Below, in pieces: positions 51,745 through 60,183 of a stretch of DNA of 64,000 nucleotides; the first letter of the stretch is position 1, and every line of letters starts with the position of its first letter. Below the pieces are notes generated by a model, which saw nothing but the letters and a program-made list of their open reading frames with translations, was not told the origin of the DNA and searched no databases. This DNA comes from Sabulitectum sp964386635 (GTDB taxonomy: Bacteria > Fermentibacterota > Fermentibacteria > Fermentibacterales > JCC-6): assembly GCA_964386635.1 (NCBI GenBank), contig CAYLRO010000007.1, forward strand, positions 28,708 through 92,707. The letters run 5' to 3'. The translations under genes were made by a program, and so were the position numbers.

Positions 51745-52770
51745 ATGAAAGACACCATGAAATTTTTTCTTGATCTGCTTAATACAAAAAGCGTCTCCGG
51801 GAACACGGACACAGCCATGGAAATGGTGAAAAGCAAACTGGAATCTGCGGGACTTGAGACCCGTGTAACGAATAAAGGTTCACTGATAGCCACCATCCAC
51901 GGCGGCACTCAGAATGCCACCGTTATCAGTGCGCATATAGACACCCTGGGAGCCATGGTCTCAAAGATAGAGAGTTCAGGGGATCTCAAGTACAGATGTA
52001 TCGGAGGATTCACACCTAACAGCATAGAGGGTGAATACTGTCATGTTGAAACGTTTCAGGGGAAATTCATTCCCGGAACAATTTTGTTTTCAAAGACATC
52101 TGTGCACGCATGGGGCAGAGACAAGTGCCAGGAAAAGAGATCTCATGACACAATGTACATAAGGCTGGATGCAGAGGTGGCATCAAAGGATGATGTGGAA
52201 AGTCTGGGCATCAGTGTGGGTAACTTCATTCACTTCAACCCCCGTGCAGAACAGATGGCCTCCGGGCATGTAAAAAGCCGGCATATAGATGACAAAGCAG
52301 GAGTGGCAATACTTGTTGCTGCAGCTGCGGAACTGTCCCGACAGGCTGAACAGCTTCCCGGGACGGTGCACTTCCTCTTTTCTGTACACGAAGAGGTGGG
52401 ACACGGTGCAGCCGGATGGCTCCCTGAGAACATCTCAGAGTTCCTTGCAGTTGATATGGGAGTATGCGGGTCTGAACAGGCTTCAGATGAGAGAAAAGTA
52501 ACGATCTGTTCCGCTGACAGCTCCGGTCCGTTTAGCTACCAGCTGACAAGGAAACTGATTGATCTTGCAGAAAAAGGGAACATTCCATTTGTTGTGGATA
52601 CGTTTCCTTTCTACGGTTCGGATGCAGCAGCAGCACTGAGAATGGGACTTGATGCCAGGCATGCTCTGATAGGCCCTGGTGTAGACACCTCTCATGCAGT
52701 AGAAAGAACTCATGAAGAGGGGATGAAAGCTACTATTGATCTTGTGAAGGAATACGTTCTCAGCAAATGA
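51745..52770 (+). CDS. M42-family metallo-aminopeptidase
   Basis: A 341-residue cytosolic dinuclear metallopeptidase of the M42 (FrvX/PepA-glutamyl/TET) family. Metal and catalytic residues: His and Asp in SAHIDTLGAMV (near 73), Asp in HIDDKAGVAIL, the Glu pair in HEEVGHGAA, Asp in AVDMGVCG and His in DTSHAVERTHEEG. Members form dodecameric tetrahedra and trim peptides. Substrate preference unknown. It converges with gmhB (11 bp overlap). Confidence 0.9.
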   Translation: MKDTMKFFLDLLNTKSVSGNTDTAMEMVKSKLESAGLETRVTNKGSLIATIHGGTQNATVISAHIDTLGAMVSKIESSGDLKYRCIGGFTPNSIEGEYCHVETFQGKFIPGTILFSKTSVHAWGRDKCQEKRSHDTMYIRLDAEVASKDDVESLGISVGNFIHFNPRAEQMASGHVKSRHIDDKAGVAILVAAAAELSRQAEQLPGTVHFLFSVHEEVGHGAAGWLPENISEFLAVDMGVCGSEQASDERKVTICSADSSGPFSYQLTRKLIDLAEKGNIPFVVDTFPFYGSDAAAALRMGLDARHALIGPGVDTSHAVERTHEEGMKATIDLVKEYVLSK

Positions 52771-53299
52771 TGCTGAGAGCCGACACCAGAGAATCTGTTA
52801 CAAAATCAGGCAGGGGTCTATCCTCTGCCTGAATCATTTCCAGCTGCGTCTGCCCCCGACCGGTGAGAACAAGAATCGTTCTTAAACCGCACCTGCGCCC
52901 CAGTTCCATGTCTGTGTGGGCATCACCCACGATCCATCCTCCTTCAGGAAGAGAGAGCTTATCCCTTGCGTTGTCAATCATTCCCGTTTCGGGTTTTCTG
53001 CACCTGCAGTTTTCCGAAGGGTGGTGGGGGCAGTAAAAAACCCGAACATCAGAGGCTCCTGCTGCAGAAAATGAAGCAATCATCACCTGATGGATTGAGT
53101 CAACATCTGATTCTGTGTAGTAGCCTCTGCCTATTCCAGACTGATTTGTGATTACAACAACAGGATGTCCGTTTTGTCTCAGTTCGGCAACTGCTTCAAC
53201 TGCACCGGGCACAGGCATCCACTGCCTGGGATTACGCACATAGTCGGCACGGTTCTCGTTTATCACCCCGTCGCGGTCAAGGTATACAGGGAGTTTCAT
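52760..53299 (-). CDS. gmhB: D-glycero-D-manno-heptose 1,7-bisphosphate phosphatase
   Basis: A 179-residue HAD-superfamily phosphatase of the HisB-N/GmhB type. The nucleophile motif is YLDRDGVINENR. The zinc-binding loop C-x-H-x-n-C-x-C is visible in CPHHPSENCRCRKPE near residue 92. It also has VGDAHTDMELGRRCG. It makes heptose 1-phosphate for ADP-heptose, fitting the GT9 heptosyltransferase at 42569. It overlaps the epimerase gene by 4 bp. Confidence 0.88.
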   Translation of the reverse strand: MKLPVYLDRDGVINENRADYVRNPRQWMPVPGAVEAVAELRQNGHPVVVITNQSGIGRGYYTESDVDSIHQVMIASFSAAGASDVRVFYCPHHPSENCRCRKPETGMIDNARDKLSLPEGGWIVGDAHTDMELGRRCGLRTILVLTGRGQTQLEMIQAEDRPLPDFVTDSLVSALSIIC

Positions 53300-54234
53300 C
53301 TGTTCATCTTTTCCCTGTGATACTCAACCAGGTCTGAAAGACCATCCTCGAATGGTATCTGCGCTTTCCATCCCAGAATCCTGTTTGCTTTTTCAGGATC
53401 CAGTGCAACTCTGAGAATTTCTTCAGGGAGAGCCGGGCCGTAGGAAGGAACCAGCGAAGTTCCGGCAAAACCCCGGATTATCCGGTCAAGCTCTTTAACA
53501 GAGCTGCCGAAACCCCATCCGATATTGAATATCTCACCGGAAATGGCTGTGGATGAAAGATCCATTGCTGCTATGTTCGCCCTGGCGATGTCCCGTACAT
53601 GCACGTAGTCTCTCAGCTGCTCACCGTCTCCATTGATCACCGGCGCCTCTCCTTTAAGGTATTTAACTGTGAAAATGGCTGTGACCCCTGCCTCTCCGCA
53701 GGGATTCTGCCTGGGACCGTAAACGTTGGGATAACGCAGCACCACATAATCCAGGTTGTAGAGATACCTGTAGAGGAACAGATAGTGCTCAACAGTGTGT
53801 TTGCTGATTCCGTAGTGGCATATGGGATTAATCGGGTGATCCTCTCTTACCGGAATGTACTGCGGCTCTCCGTAGACAGCCCCGCCTGTTGATGCATATA
53901 CAACCCGCTTCACACCACCTTTGACAGCGGCCTCAAGGATATTGAGAGTACCCTTGATGTTTACATCCGCATCAAACTGAGGTTCGCGAACAGATCTGCG
54001 TACATCCATCTGAGCAGCATGATGACAGAGAATGTCATAGCCCCCTGTGGAAATCAGATCGAAAGCCTCTGGCGATCTGACATCAAGTTCATGGAGTACA
54101 ATGCCTTCTGATACGTTCTCTCTGAAACCTGTTGAAAGATCATCCAGTACATGAACTTCGTGTTTCTGCTCGCGCAGGGCATCGGCAATGTTGGACCCTA
54201 TGAAACCTGCTCCGCCTGTTATGAGAATTCTCAA
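53296..54234 (-). CDS. NAD-dependent sugar epimerase (GalE-like)
   Basis: A 312-residue extended SDR. The NAD site is ITGGAGFIGSNIADAL at 4-19. The catalytic Ser lies in ASTGGAVYGEP and the Y-x3-K pair in HYGISKHTVEHYLF. It is closest in pattern to UDP-glucose 4-epimerase; UDP-glucuronate decarboxylation or another NDP-sugar step cannot be excluded. TTG start behind GGAGG. It leads the minus-strand pair with gmhB. Confidence 0.82.
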   Translation of the reverse strand: MRILITGGAGFIGSNIADALREQKHEVHVLDDLSTGFRENVSEGIVLHELDVRSPEAFDLISTGGYDILCHHAAQMDVRRSVREPQFDADVNIKGTLNILEAAVKGGVKRVVYASTGGAVYGEPQYIPVREDHPINPICHYGISKHTVEHYLFLYRYLYNLDYVVLRYPNVYGPRQNPCGEAGVTAIFTVKYLKGEAPVINGDGEQLRDYVHVRDIARANIAAMDLSSTAISGEIFNIGWGFGSSVKELDRIIRGFAGTSLVPSYGPALPEEILRVALDPEKANRILGWKAQIPFEDGLSDLVEYHREKMNR

Positions 54235-54286
54235 AATGAACCTCCGTAGAGAATGTGTGTCAAGTTTAAGAGCAAATATACAAAGA

Positions 54287-54316
54287 TAGACCTTCCATGC
54301 CCCTGTAGCTTATAAT
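54287..54316 (+). promoter_or_regulatory. Predicted promoter of the ddl-lpxB-nadB operon
   Basis: TAGACC at 54287-54292 and a perfect TATAAT at 54311-54316, 18 bp apart, lie in the 113 bp gap between divergent genes. The leader is about 25 nt, with GGAGG just before the ddl ATG at 54348. It could drive a run of overlapping genes as far as nadB. Confidence 0.5.
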
Positions 54317-54347
54317 CTGCCACAATGAATGAATCCTGGAGGTTGAC

Positions 54348-55370
54348 ATGAGAGTGCTTGTGCTGGCTGGAGGCAGGTCTGCAGAGTGGGAGATAAGCCT
54401 TGTTTCAGCAGATTGGATTACTGAACAGTTACGAGATTCAGGACACACAGTTACAGAAGTCGTCATCGACAGAAACGGCGCCTGGATGCTGAAAGGAACC
54501 CCTGGCAGTTTAAGAATTGAAACAGCAGCTGTTCCATGGCTGCTGACCCATGGCGAAACACCTGTCCAGTTTGATGTTCTTTTCCCGGTTCTCCACGGTT
54601 CATATGGAGAAGACGGCACTGTACAGGGGCTCTGCGAAACTGCCGGCTGGAAATACGCCGGTGTTCCCGTACTGGGCTCTGCAGCTGCCATGGACAAGCA
54701 CACAATGAAATCACTGGCTGAGAATGCTTCCATACCTGTGGTTCCATGGGTTCATATTGATGAAAACAGCGACAGTTGCTTTGAGTGTCTTGAACACCGG
54801 ATAGAAAAACTGGGGATGCCCCTGTTCATAAAGCCATCAAGACTTGGCTCCAGCGTAGGAATCTCCAGGGTTGAGAGCCGGGAAGACTTGCAGGGAGCCC
54901 TGCAGACAGCAATGAAATACGATTCAAGAATACTGATAGAGAAAGCTGTGGAGAATTCCCGGGAAATAGAGGTAAGTGTAATTGGTAACGGAGCTGAGGT
55001 GAGAAGCTCTCTTCCCGGCGAGGTACTTCCAGGCAAGGAGTGGTACGATTATCAGGCCAAGTACCACTGTCCTGAATCGAAGCTTTCCATTCCAGCGGAA
55101 ATACCTGCATCTGCAACAGAAAATGTAAGGCTTATGGCTGAACAGGCCTTCAGGCTCATTGGAGGCAGGGGCTTCGCAAGAGTAGACTTTCTGATGAATG
55201 AAAAAGGTATATGGCTTAACGAGATTAACACTATTCCGGGATTTACTGCCATAAGCATGTTTCCAAAGCTGTGGAGTTCATCCGGGATGGAACCGGCGGA
55301 CCTTCTTGACTACATACTGGATGAGGCTGTGAGCAGAAAAGAACATGGACTCTGGACGGAGGCTGAATGA
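54348..55370 (+). CDS. ddl: D-alanine--D-alanine ligase
   Basis: A 340-residue ATP-grasp ligase for the peptidoglycan dipeptide. The N-terminal LVLAGGRSAEWEISLVSA motif has Trp where most relatives have His. FPVLHGSYGEDGTVQG, PLFIKPSRLGSSVGISRV and the metal residues in ARVDFLMN and WLNEINTIPGFT are conserved. ATG follows GGAGG. It overlaps the next gene by 4 bp. Confidence 0.93.
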   Translation: MRVLVLAGGRSAEWEISLVSADWITEQLRDSGHTVTEVVIDRNGAWMLKGTPGSLRIETAAVPWLLTHGETPVQFDVLFPVLHGSYGEDGTVQGLCETAGWKYAGVPVLGSAAAMDKHTMKSLAENASIPVVPWVHIDENSDSCFECLEHRIEKLGMPLFIKPSRLGSSVGISRVESREDLQGALQTAMKYDSRILIEKAVENSREIEVSVIGNGAEVRSSLPGEVLPGKEWYDYQAKYHCPESKLSIPAEIPASATENVRLMAEQAFRLIGGRGFARVDFLMNEKGIWLNEINTIPGFTAISMFPKLWSSSGMEPADLLDYILDEAVSRKEHGLWTEAE

Positions 55371-56398
55371 CAGAATTCCTCGACCTTAGAAGCGATACTT
55401 TCTCTGTACCATGCAGAGGAATGAGAAAAGCAATAGCTGAAGCAGAGGTAGGAGATGATGTTTTCGGAGAGGACCCTACTGTCAACTCTCTGGAAGAAAG
55501 AACTGCAGAGCTTCTGGGTAAGGAAGCCGGACTGTTCGTTCCTTCAGGTACAATGGGGAACGGAATAGGTATAAGAGTACTGACAAGTCCAGGTGACCAG
55601 GTGATCTGCGGAACAAAAAGTCACATATACAATTACGAAGGGGGACAGTTCGCTTTGAACTGTGGAATTCAGCTTCACCGTCTGGATGAGGACCCTGACG
55701 GAATGCCTCAAATCACAGATATTGAAAGTACACTGGCACTGAAAATTGATATCCACAGAGCCCCCCACACCCTCCTTGCCCTTGAAAACACCCACAACCT
55801 CCTGGGAGGCAGAATTCTTCCTCAGGGAAAAATGAAGAGAGCGTGCAGCCTGGCCAGGGCAAAAGGTCTGAATACCTACCTTGACGGCGCCAGACTCTGG
55901 CATGCATACAGCGAATCCGGTACAGCCCTCAGTGAACTCACAACAGACTTTGATATGGTATCGGTATGCTATTCTAAAGCCATGGGAGCCCCTGTGGGAT
56001 CCGTTCTCACCGGAAACAGAGACAGGATAGACAGAGCCAGATGGTATAGAAAGAGAATGGGCGGTGGAATGAGACAGGCGGGAATACTTGCCGCCGGCTG
56101 CCTTTACGCCCTTGATCACAACCTGCCTCTGCTGTCTGAAACCCGAGAGTATGCTGTAAGGCTTGCAGAAGCTTTTGTATCAACCGGCAGATTCAGTGCT
56201 GATCTGAAAACCATCGACACCAACATTGTCTTCCTGAAAACAGAACCCGGCAGGGCGGAAGAAGCAGTAGAGAATCTTGACAAACTGGGAATAAAGGTTC
56301 TGGCGCTTGACAGCAGCTCAGTGCGCATGGTAACCCACCTTTCCCTTGACCCACGGCTTGTGGATCAGGCCGAAAAGACAATTGCAAAGGAGATGTGA
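55367..56398 (+). CDS. Low-specificity L-threonine aldolase
   Basis: A 343-residue fold-type I PLP enzyme that splits L-threonine or L-allo-threonine to glycine and acetaldehyde. Starts LDLRSDTFSVPCRGMRKAIA, with GDDVFGEDP near residue 33. The PLP lysine is in CYSKAMGAPVGSVL (near 204), and LDGARLWHA holds the cofactor-ring Asp. It lies in the middle of an envelope operon with no obvious link in function. Overlaps the next gene by 1 bp (TGATG). Confidence 0.9.
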   Translation: MTEFLDLRSDTFSVPCRGMRKAIAEAEVGDDVFGEDPTVNSLEERTAELLGKEAGLFVPSGTMGNGIGIRVLTSPGDQVICGTKSHIYNYEGGQFALNCGIQLHRLDEDPDGMPQITDIESTLALKIDIHRAPHTLLALENTHNLLGGRILPQGKMKRACSLARAKGLNTYLDGARLWHAYSESGTALSELTTDFDMVSVCYSKAMGAPVGSVLTGNRDRIDRARWYRKRMGGGMRQAGILAAGCLYALDHNLPLLSETREYAVRLAEAFVSTGRFSADLKTIDTNIVFLKTEPGRAEEAVENLDKLGIKVLALDSSSVRMVTHLSLDPRLVDQAEKTIAKEM

Positions 56399-57315
56399 TG
56401 AAGGCAGGAGTTGCCGGAGTAGGACATCTTGGATACCATCATGCGAGGATACTGAAAGGGCTTGCTGACAGTGTAATCATTCACGATACAGACCCTGAGC
56501 GGTTGAAGACGGTTTCTGAAGAGCTTGGTATAGTAGCGGCATCATCACTTGAAGAGCTGATGCTCAAAAGCGATGTTCTGGACATAGCATGCACCACAAG
56601 TGCCCACTACGATGTGGCCATTCAGGCCATTGAGAACCACATTCCTGTTCTTGTTGAAAAGCCCATTGCAGCTACAGCTGAACAGGGTGAAAAGATGGTA
56701 GCTCTTGCAGAAGAGAATGGTATTCTTATCGCAGTAGGGCACATTGAAAGATTCAACCCCGCCATGTCTGCAATCTGTGACTCTATCCAGAACCCCATCT
56801 TCATGGAAGGTCACCGCATGGCGGGTTTCAGCCCGAGATGCACAGATGTTTCAGTTGTAATGGACCTGATGATTCACGATATCGACCTTGTGCTGTGGAA
56901 AGCCGGGGCTCCAGTGGCTGATATACATGCATCCGGAGTCCCTGTGCTGACAGATACTGTTGACATCTGTAACGCAAGAATCGAATTCGAAAATGGCGCT
57001 GTGGCAAACCTCACTGCCAGCCGAATTTCCGCAGAACCAAAGAGAAAGCTCCGATTCTTCCAGAAACACGGGTACATTTCAGTTGATTTCGGTAAGAAAA
57101 CAGTAACAGCTCTTACTCTCAAAGGTGGAAACATTCTTCCTGTGCCTGTTGCGGTAAAGGATTACGATGCCCTTACAGCGGAACTCCAGAGCTTTCTGAA
57201 TGCTGCACTGAAAGGCTCAAAGCCGGCGGTTTCAGGCAGAGAAGGGCTCAGAGCACTCATTGCGGCGGAAACGATCCTGCAAAAGTCCGAACAGAGTCTT
57301 GTAAGGGCCAGGTGA
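56398..57315 (+). CDS. Gfo/Idh/MocA-family oxidoreductase
   Basis: A 305-residue NAD(P)-dependent sugar-type dehydrogenase. The Rossmann start is AGVAGVGHLGYHHARIL and the family's lysine motif is VLVEKPIAATAEQGE near 90. The C-terminal domain has DLMIHDIDLVLW with the catalytic-type His. It precedes lpxB directly; in some bacteria GnnA of this family sits beside lpx genes and oxidises UDP-GlcNAc for 3-amino lipid A, so this is a possible role, but no GnnB-type aminotransferase is in view. ATG 56398 follows AAAGGAG. Confidence 0.8.
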   Translation: MKAGVAGVGHLGYHHARILKGLADSVIIHDTDPERLKTVSEELGIVAASSLEELMLKSDVLDIACTTSAHYDVAIQAIENHIPVLVEKPIAATAEQGEKMVALAEENGILIAVGHIERFNPAMSAICDSIQNPIFMEGHRMAGFSPRCTDVSVVMDLMIHDIDLVLWKAGAPVADIHASGVPVLTDTVDICNARIEFENGAVANLTASRISAEPKRKLRFFQKHGYISVDFGKKTVTALTLKGGNILPVPVAVKDYDALTAELQSFLNAALKGSKPAVSGREGLRALIAAETILQKSEQSLVRAR

Positions 57316-58409
57316 AACTTCTAATTTCAGCCGGTGAACCCTCAGGTGACCAGAGAGGTGCCGAGGTTCTAAGAAGATTGAAAGAGATTACGGATGTTCA
57401 GTCATTCGGTCTCGGCGGGGAATGCCTTGGAAAAGAGGGTATGCTGCTTATCCGCAGCATGTCTGAATACGCAGTCATGGGATTCACTGAAATCCTCGGC
57501 TCTCTGAACAGATTCCTGAAGCTGGAAAGAATCCTGGTAGAGGAAGCAGTGAAAAGACAACCTGACTGCATCCTTCTGGTAGACTATCCAGGTTTCAACA
57601 TGCGGCTGGGCAGAAAACTCAGGAAAGCCGGATTCCCGGTAATTCACTTTGTGGCTCCCCAGATGTGGGCATGGGGAGGATGGCGTGTAAAGAAGCTCAA
57701 AAAGTCTTCGGACCTTCTTCTGACTCTCTTTAAGTTCGAGGAGAAATTCTTCACTATAAGGGGAGTTAACGCCATCTTCACAGGACATCCTCTTAAAGAC
57801 AGGATCATTCCAAACTCTGAAAGAGGCACAGCTCTTGGTCTGCTTCCAGGCAGTCGCAGGCAGGAGGTAGCAAAACTTCTTCCGGAAATGCTTGGAGCGT
57901 TTACAGCACTGAAAAAGGAGGGTCATATCGAAAATGCCCTGCTGGCTGTTTCTGATCATCTCAGCTCTGATCTGTATTCCCAGGCACGGGAAACACCGGG
58001 AGTGAAACTGATAACCGGTACTGAAGAGGTTCTCAGAAACTCCAGGGCAGCTCTTGTCTGCTCAGGCACTGCAACTCTGGAAACAGCACTTTACGGTGTT
58101 CCCTTCGTTGTCTGCTACAAAACGGGGCCACTCACCTATGCAATAGCAAAAAACCTGGTGAGAGGAGTGAATCGAATCGGCATGGCAAACATTGTAGCTG
58201 AAACTGATGTAGCTCCTGAATTGATTCAGAGAGAAGCAACTGCTGAAAATATGGCAGATCTTGCGGTACCACTGCTCATAGATGATGATGAATGGCTGAA
58301 AAGTTCTGAAAAACTGAAAAGTGTAACTGCAGCTCTCGGTTCCGGAGACGCAGCAGGGAATGCGGCGAAAGAGATCATGAAGTTTGCCCGGGGAGAGAAT
58401 GAAAACTGA
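57312..58409 (+). CDS. lpxB: Lipid-A-disaccharide synthase
   Basis: A 365-residue GT19 enzyme joining UDP-diacylglucosamine and lipid X. Family motifs: SAGEPSGDQRGAEVL at residues 5-19, SEYAVMGFTEIL, HFVAPQMWAWGGWRVK, FTGHPLKDR and LLPGSRRQEV. GTG start at 57312 with AAGG upstream, overlapping the Gfo/Idh gene by 4 bp. The peripheral enzyme acts at the inner membrane, before LpxK. Confidence 0.96.
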   Translation: MKLLISAGEPSGDQRGAEVLRRLKEITDVQSFGLGGECLGKEGMLLIRSMSEYAVMGFTEILGSLNRFLKLERILVEEAVKRQPDCILLVDYPGFNMRLGRKLRKAGFPVIHFVAPQMWAWGGWRVKKLKKSSDLLLTLFKFEEKFFTIRGVNAIFTGHPLKDRIIPNSERGTALGLLPGSRRQEVAKLLPEMLGAFTALKKEGHIENALLAVSDHLSSDLYSQARETPGVKLITGTEEVLRNSRAALVCSGTATLETALYGVPFVVCYKTGPLTYAIAKNLVRGVNRIGMANIVAETDVAPELIQREATAENMADLAVPLLIDDDEWLKSSEKLKSVTAALGSGDAAGNAAKEIMKFARGENEN

Positions 58410-60183
58410 AACTGCAGGAGCAGCCGGTCGTATTCTTGTGACTCTTCTGGGCCTGAGCTGGAGGATCAGGAGGCTTAGGCCGGAAACCGGTGTAAAAACA
58501 GGTTCAGTGCTCTTCGCATCATGGCATGGAGTTCAACTTCCGCTGATATACACCCACAGGAATATGGGAATACGGATATTGATAAGCAGAAGCAGCGACG
58601 GTTCTATCGTTTCTTCCATTTGCGGGAAAATGGGTTTCAAACCTGTAAGAGGTTCCTCATCCAGAGGGGGAACTGAGGCAGCCCGTGAACTTATGGATTC
58701 AATGATAAAGGGAGAATCAGGAGGGATAACTCCTGATGGCCCCCGTGGACCTGCCCGGCAGGTGAAAAGAGGGGTATCTCTGATACCCAGGCGAGTTAAT
58801 CTGCCAGTTGTTCCCCTGGGTGTTTCAGCATACCCTGCAATCAAATTGAAAAGCTGGGACAGATTTCTTGTACCCCTTCCCTTTGCAGCTGTAACAGTGG
58901 CTGAAGGCAGGCCGGTTCTCCCTGGTGAATGCAGTGAAACAACCCTGAAAAGAGCCATTGACCAGCAGCAGAGCAGGGCAGAGCTTGCAGGAGACCTTTC
59001 AGCCACGGTTCTTATCTCTCTTTACAGGGCAGCAGGTTATCTGCTTACCCCGCTTGTATCATTTGGGCTTATTTTCAGAGGTGAAACTGAACGTCGCGAG
59101 AGAAAGGGTGCAATAAGCGCCCACAGCGAAAAACCTGTCTGGATTCACGGGTCAAGTCTGGGAGAACTCAAGGGTCTTACTCCGGTTATTGAAATACTGA
59201 AGGAACAGGGCAGACCGATCCATGTTACCTGTTCCACAGCTTCCGGCAGAGCTTACCTTCAAGGGGAGGGGGTGAGCTGTTCTTTAATGCCCCTTGATCT
59301 CCCGGGATATGTAGACCGTTTTCTAAAACAGCTCTCTCCCAGAGCCCTGATTCTGGCTGAAACAGAATTCTGGCCCTCCCTTCTCTACCAGACGGAAATC
59401 AGGGGAATACCGTCTGCACTTATTAACGGAAGACTTTCCAGAAAAAGTGTCAGAGGCTACAGGTTTGTAAAACCGCTCTTCAAGCGAATATTCTCCTGTT
59501 TCAGAACTGTTCTTACAAGGTCCAGGGCAGACACAGAAAGGTTCACATCTCTCGGGGTCACCGCGGAGACTGCAGGGGACGGTAAAACACTGGTGAAATC
59601 TCCTGAACCGGATAAAAACTGGAGAAAAAGGATAAATCCAGGCAGGAACGGTATTCTCATTGCAGGATCCATCAGAAAGGGCGAGGAAGAAACCTTCCTG
59701 AAAATAGCAGAGATCAGCCGGATGACACCTGTTCTTGTCCCGAGGCATGATGACAGAATTCAGGAAATAGTCAGGATTTGTGAAAAAGCAGGTTTCAAAC
59801 CTGATCTCTGGACAGATGAACCGGTGAAATCAAATTGCCTTATTGTTGATGTGAAAGGGATTCTCTCTTCACTTTACGGCACGGGAGACGTTGCTTTCAT
59901 CGGCGGAACTATTGCAGACATCGGTGGACACAACATTCTTGAGCCCCTCTCTCAGGGTGTTCCCGTCATTGCAGGCCCCAGACATTACAATATCGAAGAT
60001 GAGCTGAAGAGAGCAGTTGCAAACGGTGTCTGCCGTGTTTTCGAATCTGCACAGGAGGGGGCATCTGCTGCTCTTGATCTCAGAAGAAGGAAGGGCTTGC
60101 ACAAACCCCCTTCAAGCAGTGATTTTTCTAGGAAGCTGGAAATACTCTTTGAAGTACTGGAATTGAATAATGCGACTGATTGA
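58399..60183 (+). CDS. waaA: Fused DUF374 acyltransferase-like and Kdo transferase
   Basis: A 594-residue two-domain fusion. Residues 1-200 match DUF374, an LPLAT-like family: FASWHGVQLPLIY, GFKPVRGSSSRGGTEAAREL and ITPDGPRGPA. Residues 205-594 match WaaA/KdtA, which adds Kdo to lipid IVA: IHGSSLGELKGLTPVI, ALILAETEFWPSLL, VPRHDDRI and FIGGTIADIGGHNILEPLSQG. In most bacteria these are separate proteins. The order between lpxB and lpxK fits lipid A-Kdo assembly. ATG 58399 follows GGGGAGAGA; the end overlaps lpxK by 14 bp. Confidence 0.9.
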   Translation: MKTETAGAAGRILVTLLGLSWRIRRLRPETGVKTGSVLFASWHGVQLPLIYTHRNMGIRILISRSSDGSIVSSICGKMGFKPVRGSSSRGGTEAARELMDSMIKGESGGITPDGPRGPARQVKRGVSLIPRRVNLPVVPLGVSAYPAIKLKSWDRFLVPLPFAAVTVAEGRPVLPGECSETTLKRAIDQQQSRAELAGDLSATVLISLYRAAGYLLTPLVSFGLIFRGETERRERKGAISAHSEKPVWIHGSSLGELKGLTPVIEILKEQGRPIHVTCSTASGRAYLQGEGVSCSLMPLDLPGYVDRFLKQLSPRALILAETEFWPSLLYQTEIRGIPSALINGRLSRKSVRGYRFVKPLFKRIFSCFRTVLTRSRADTERFTSLGVTAETAGDGKTLVKSPEPDKNWRKRINPGRNGILIAGSIRKGEEETFLKIAEISRMTPVLVPRHDDRIQEIVRICEKAGFKPDLWTDEPVKSNCLIVDVKGILSSLYGTGDVAFIGGTIADIGGHNILEPLSQGVPVIAGPRHYNIEDELKRAVANGVCRVFESAQEGASAALDLRRRKGLHKPPSSSDFSRKLEILFEVLELNNATD

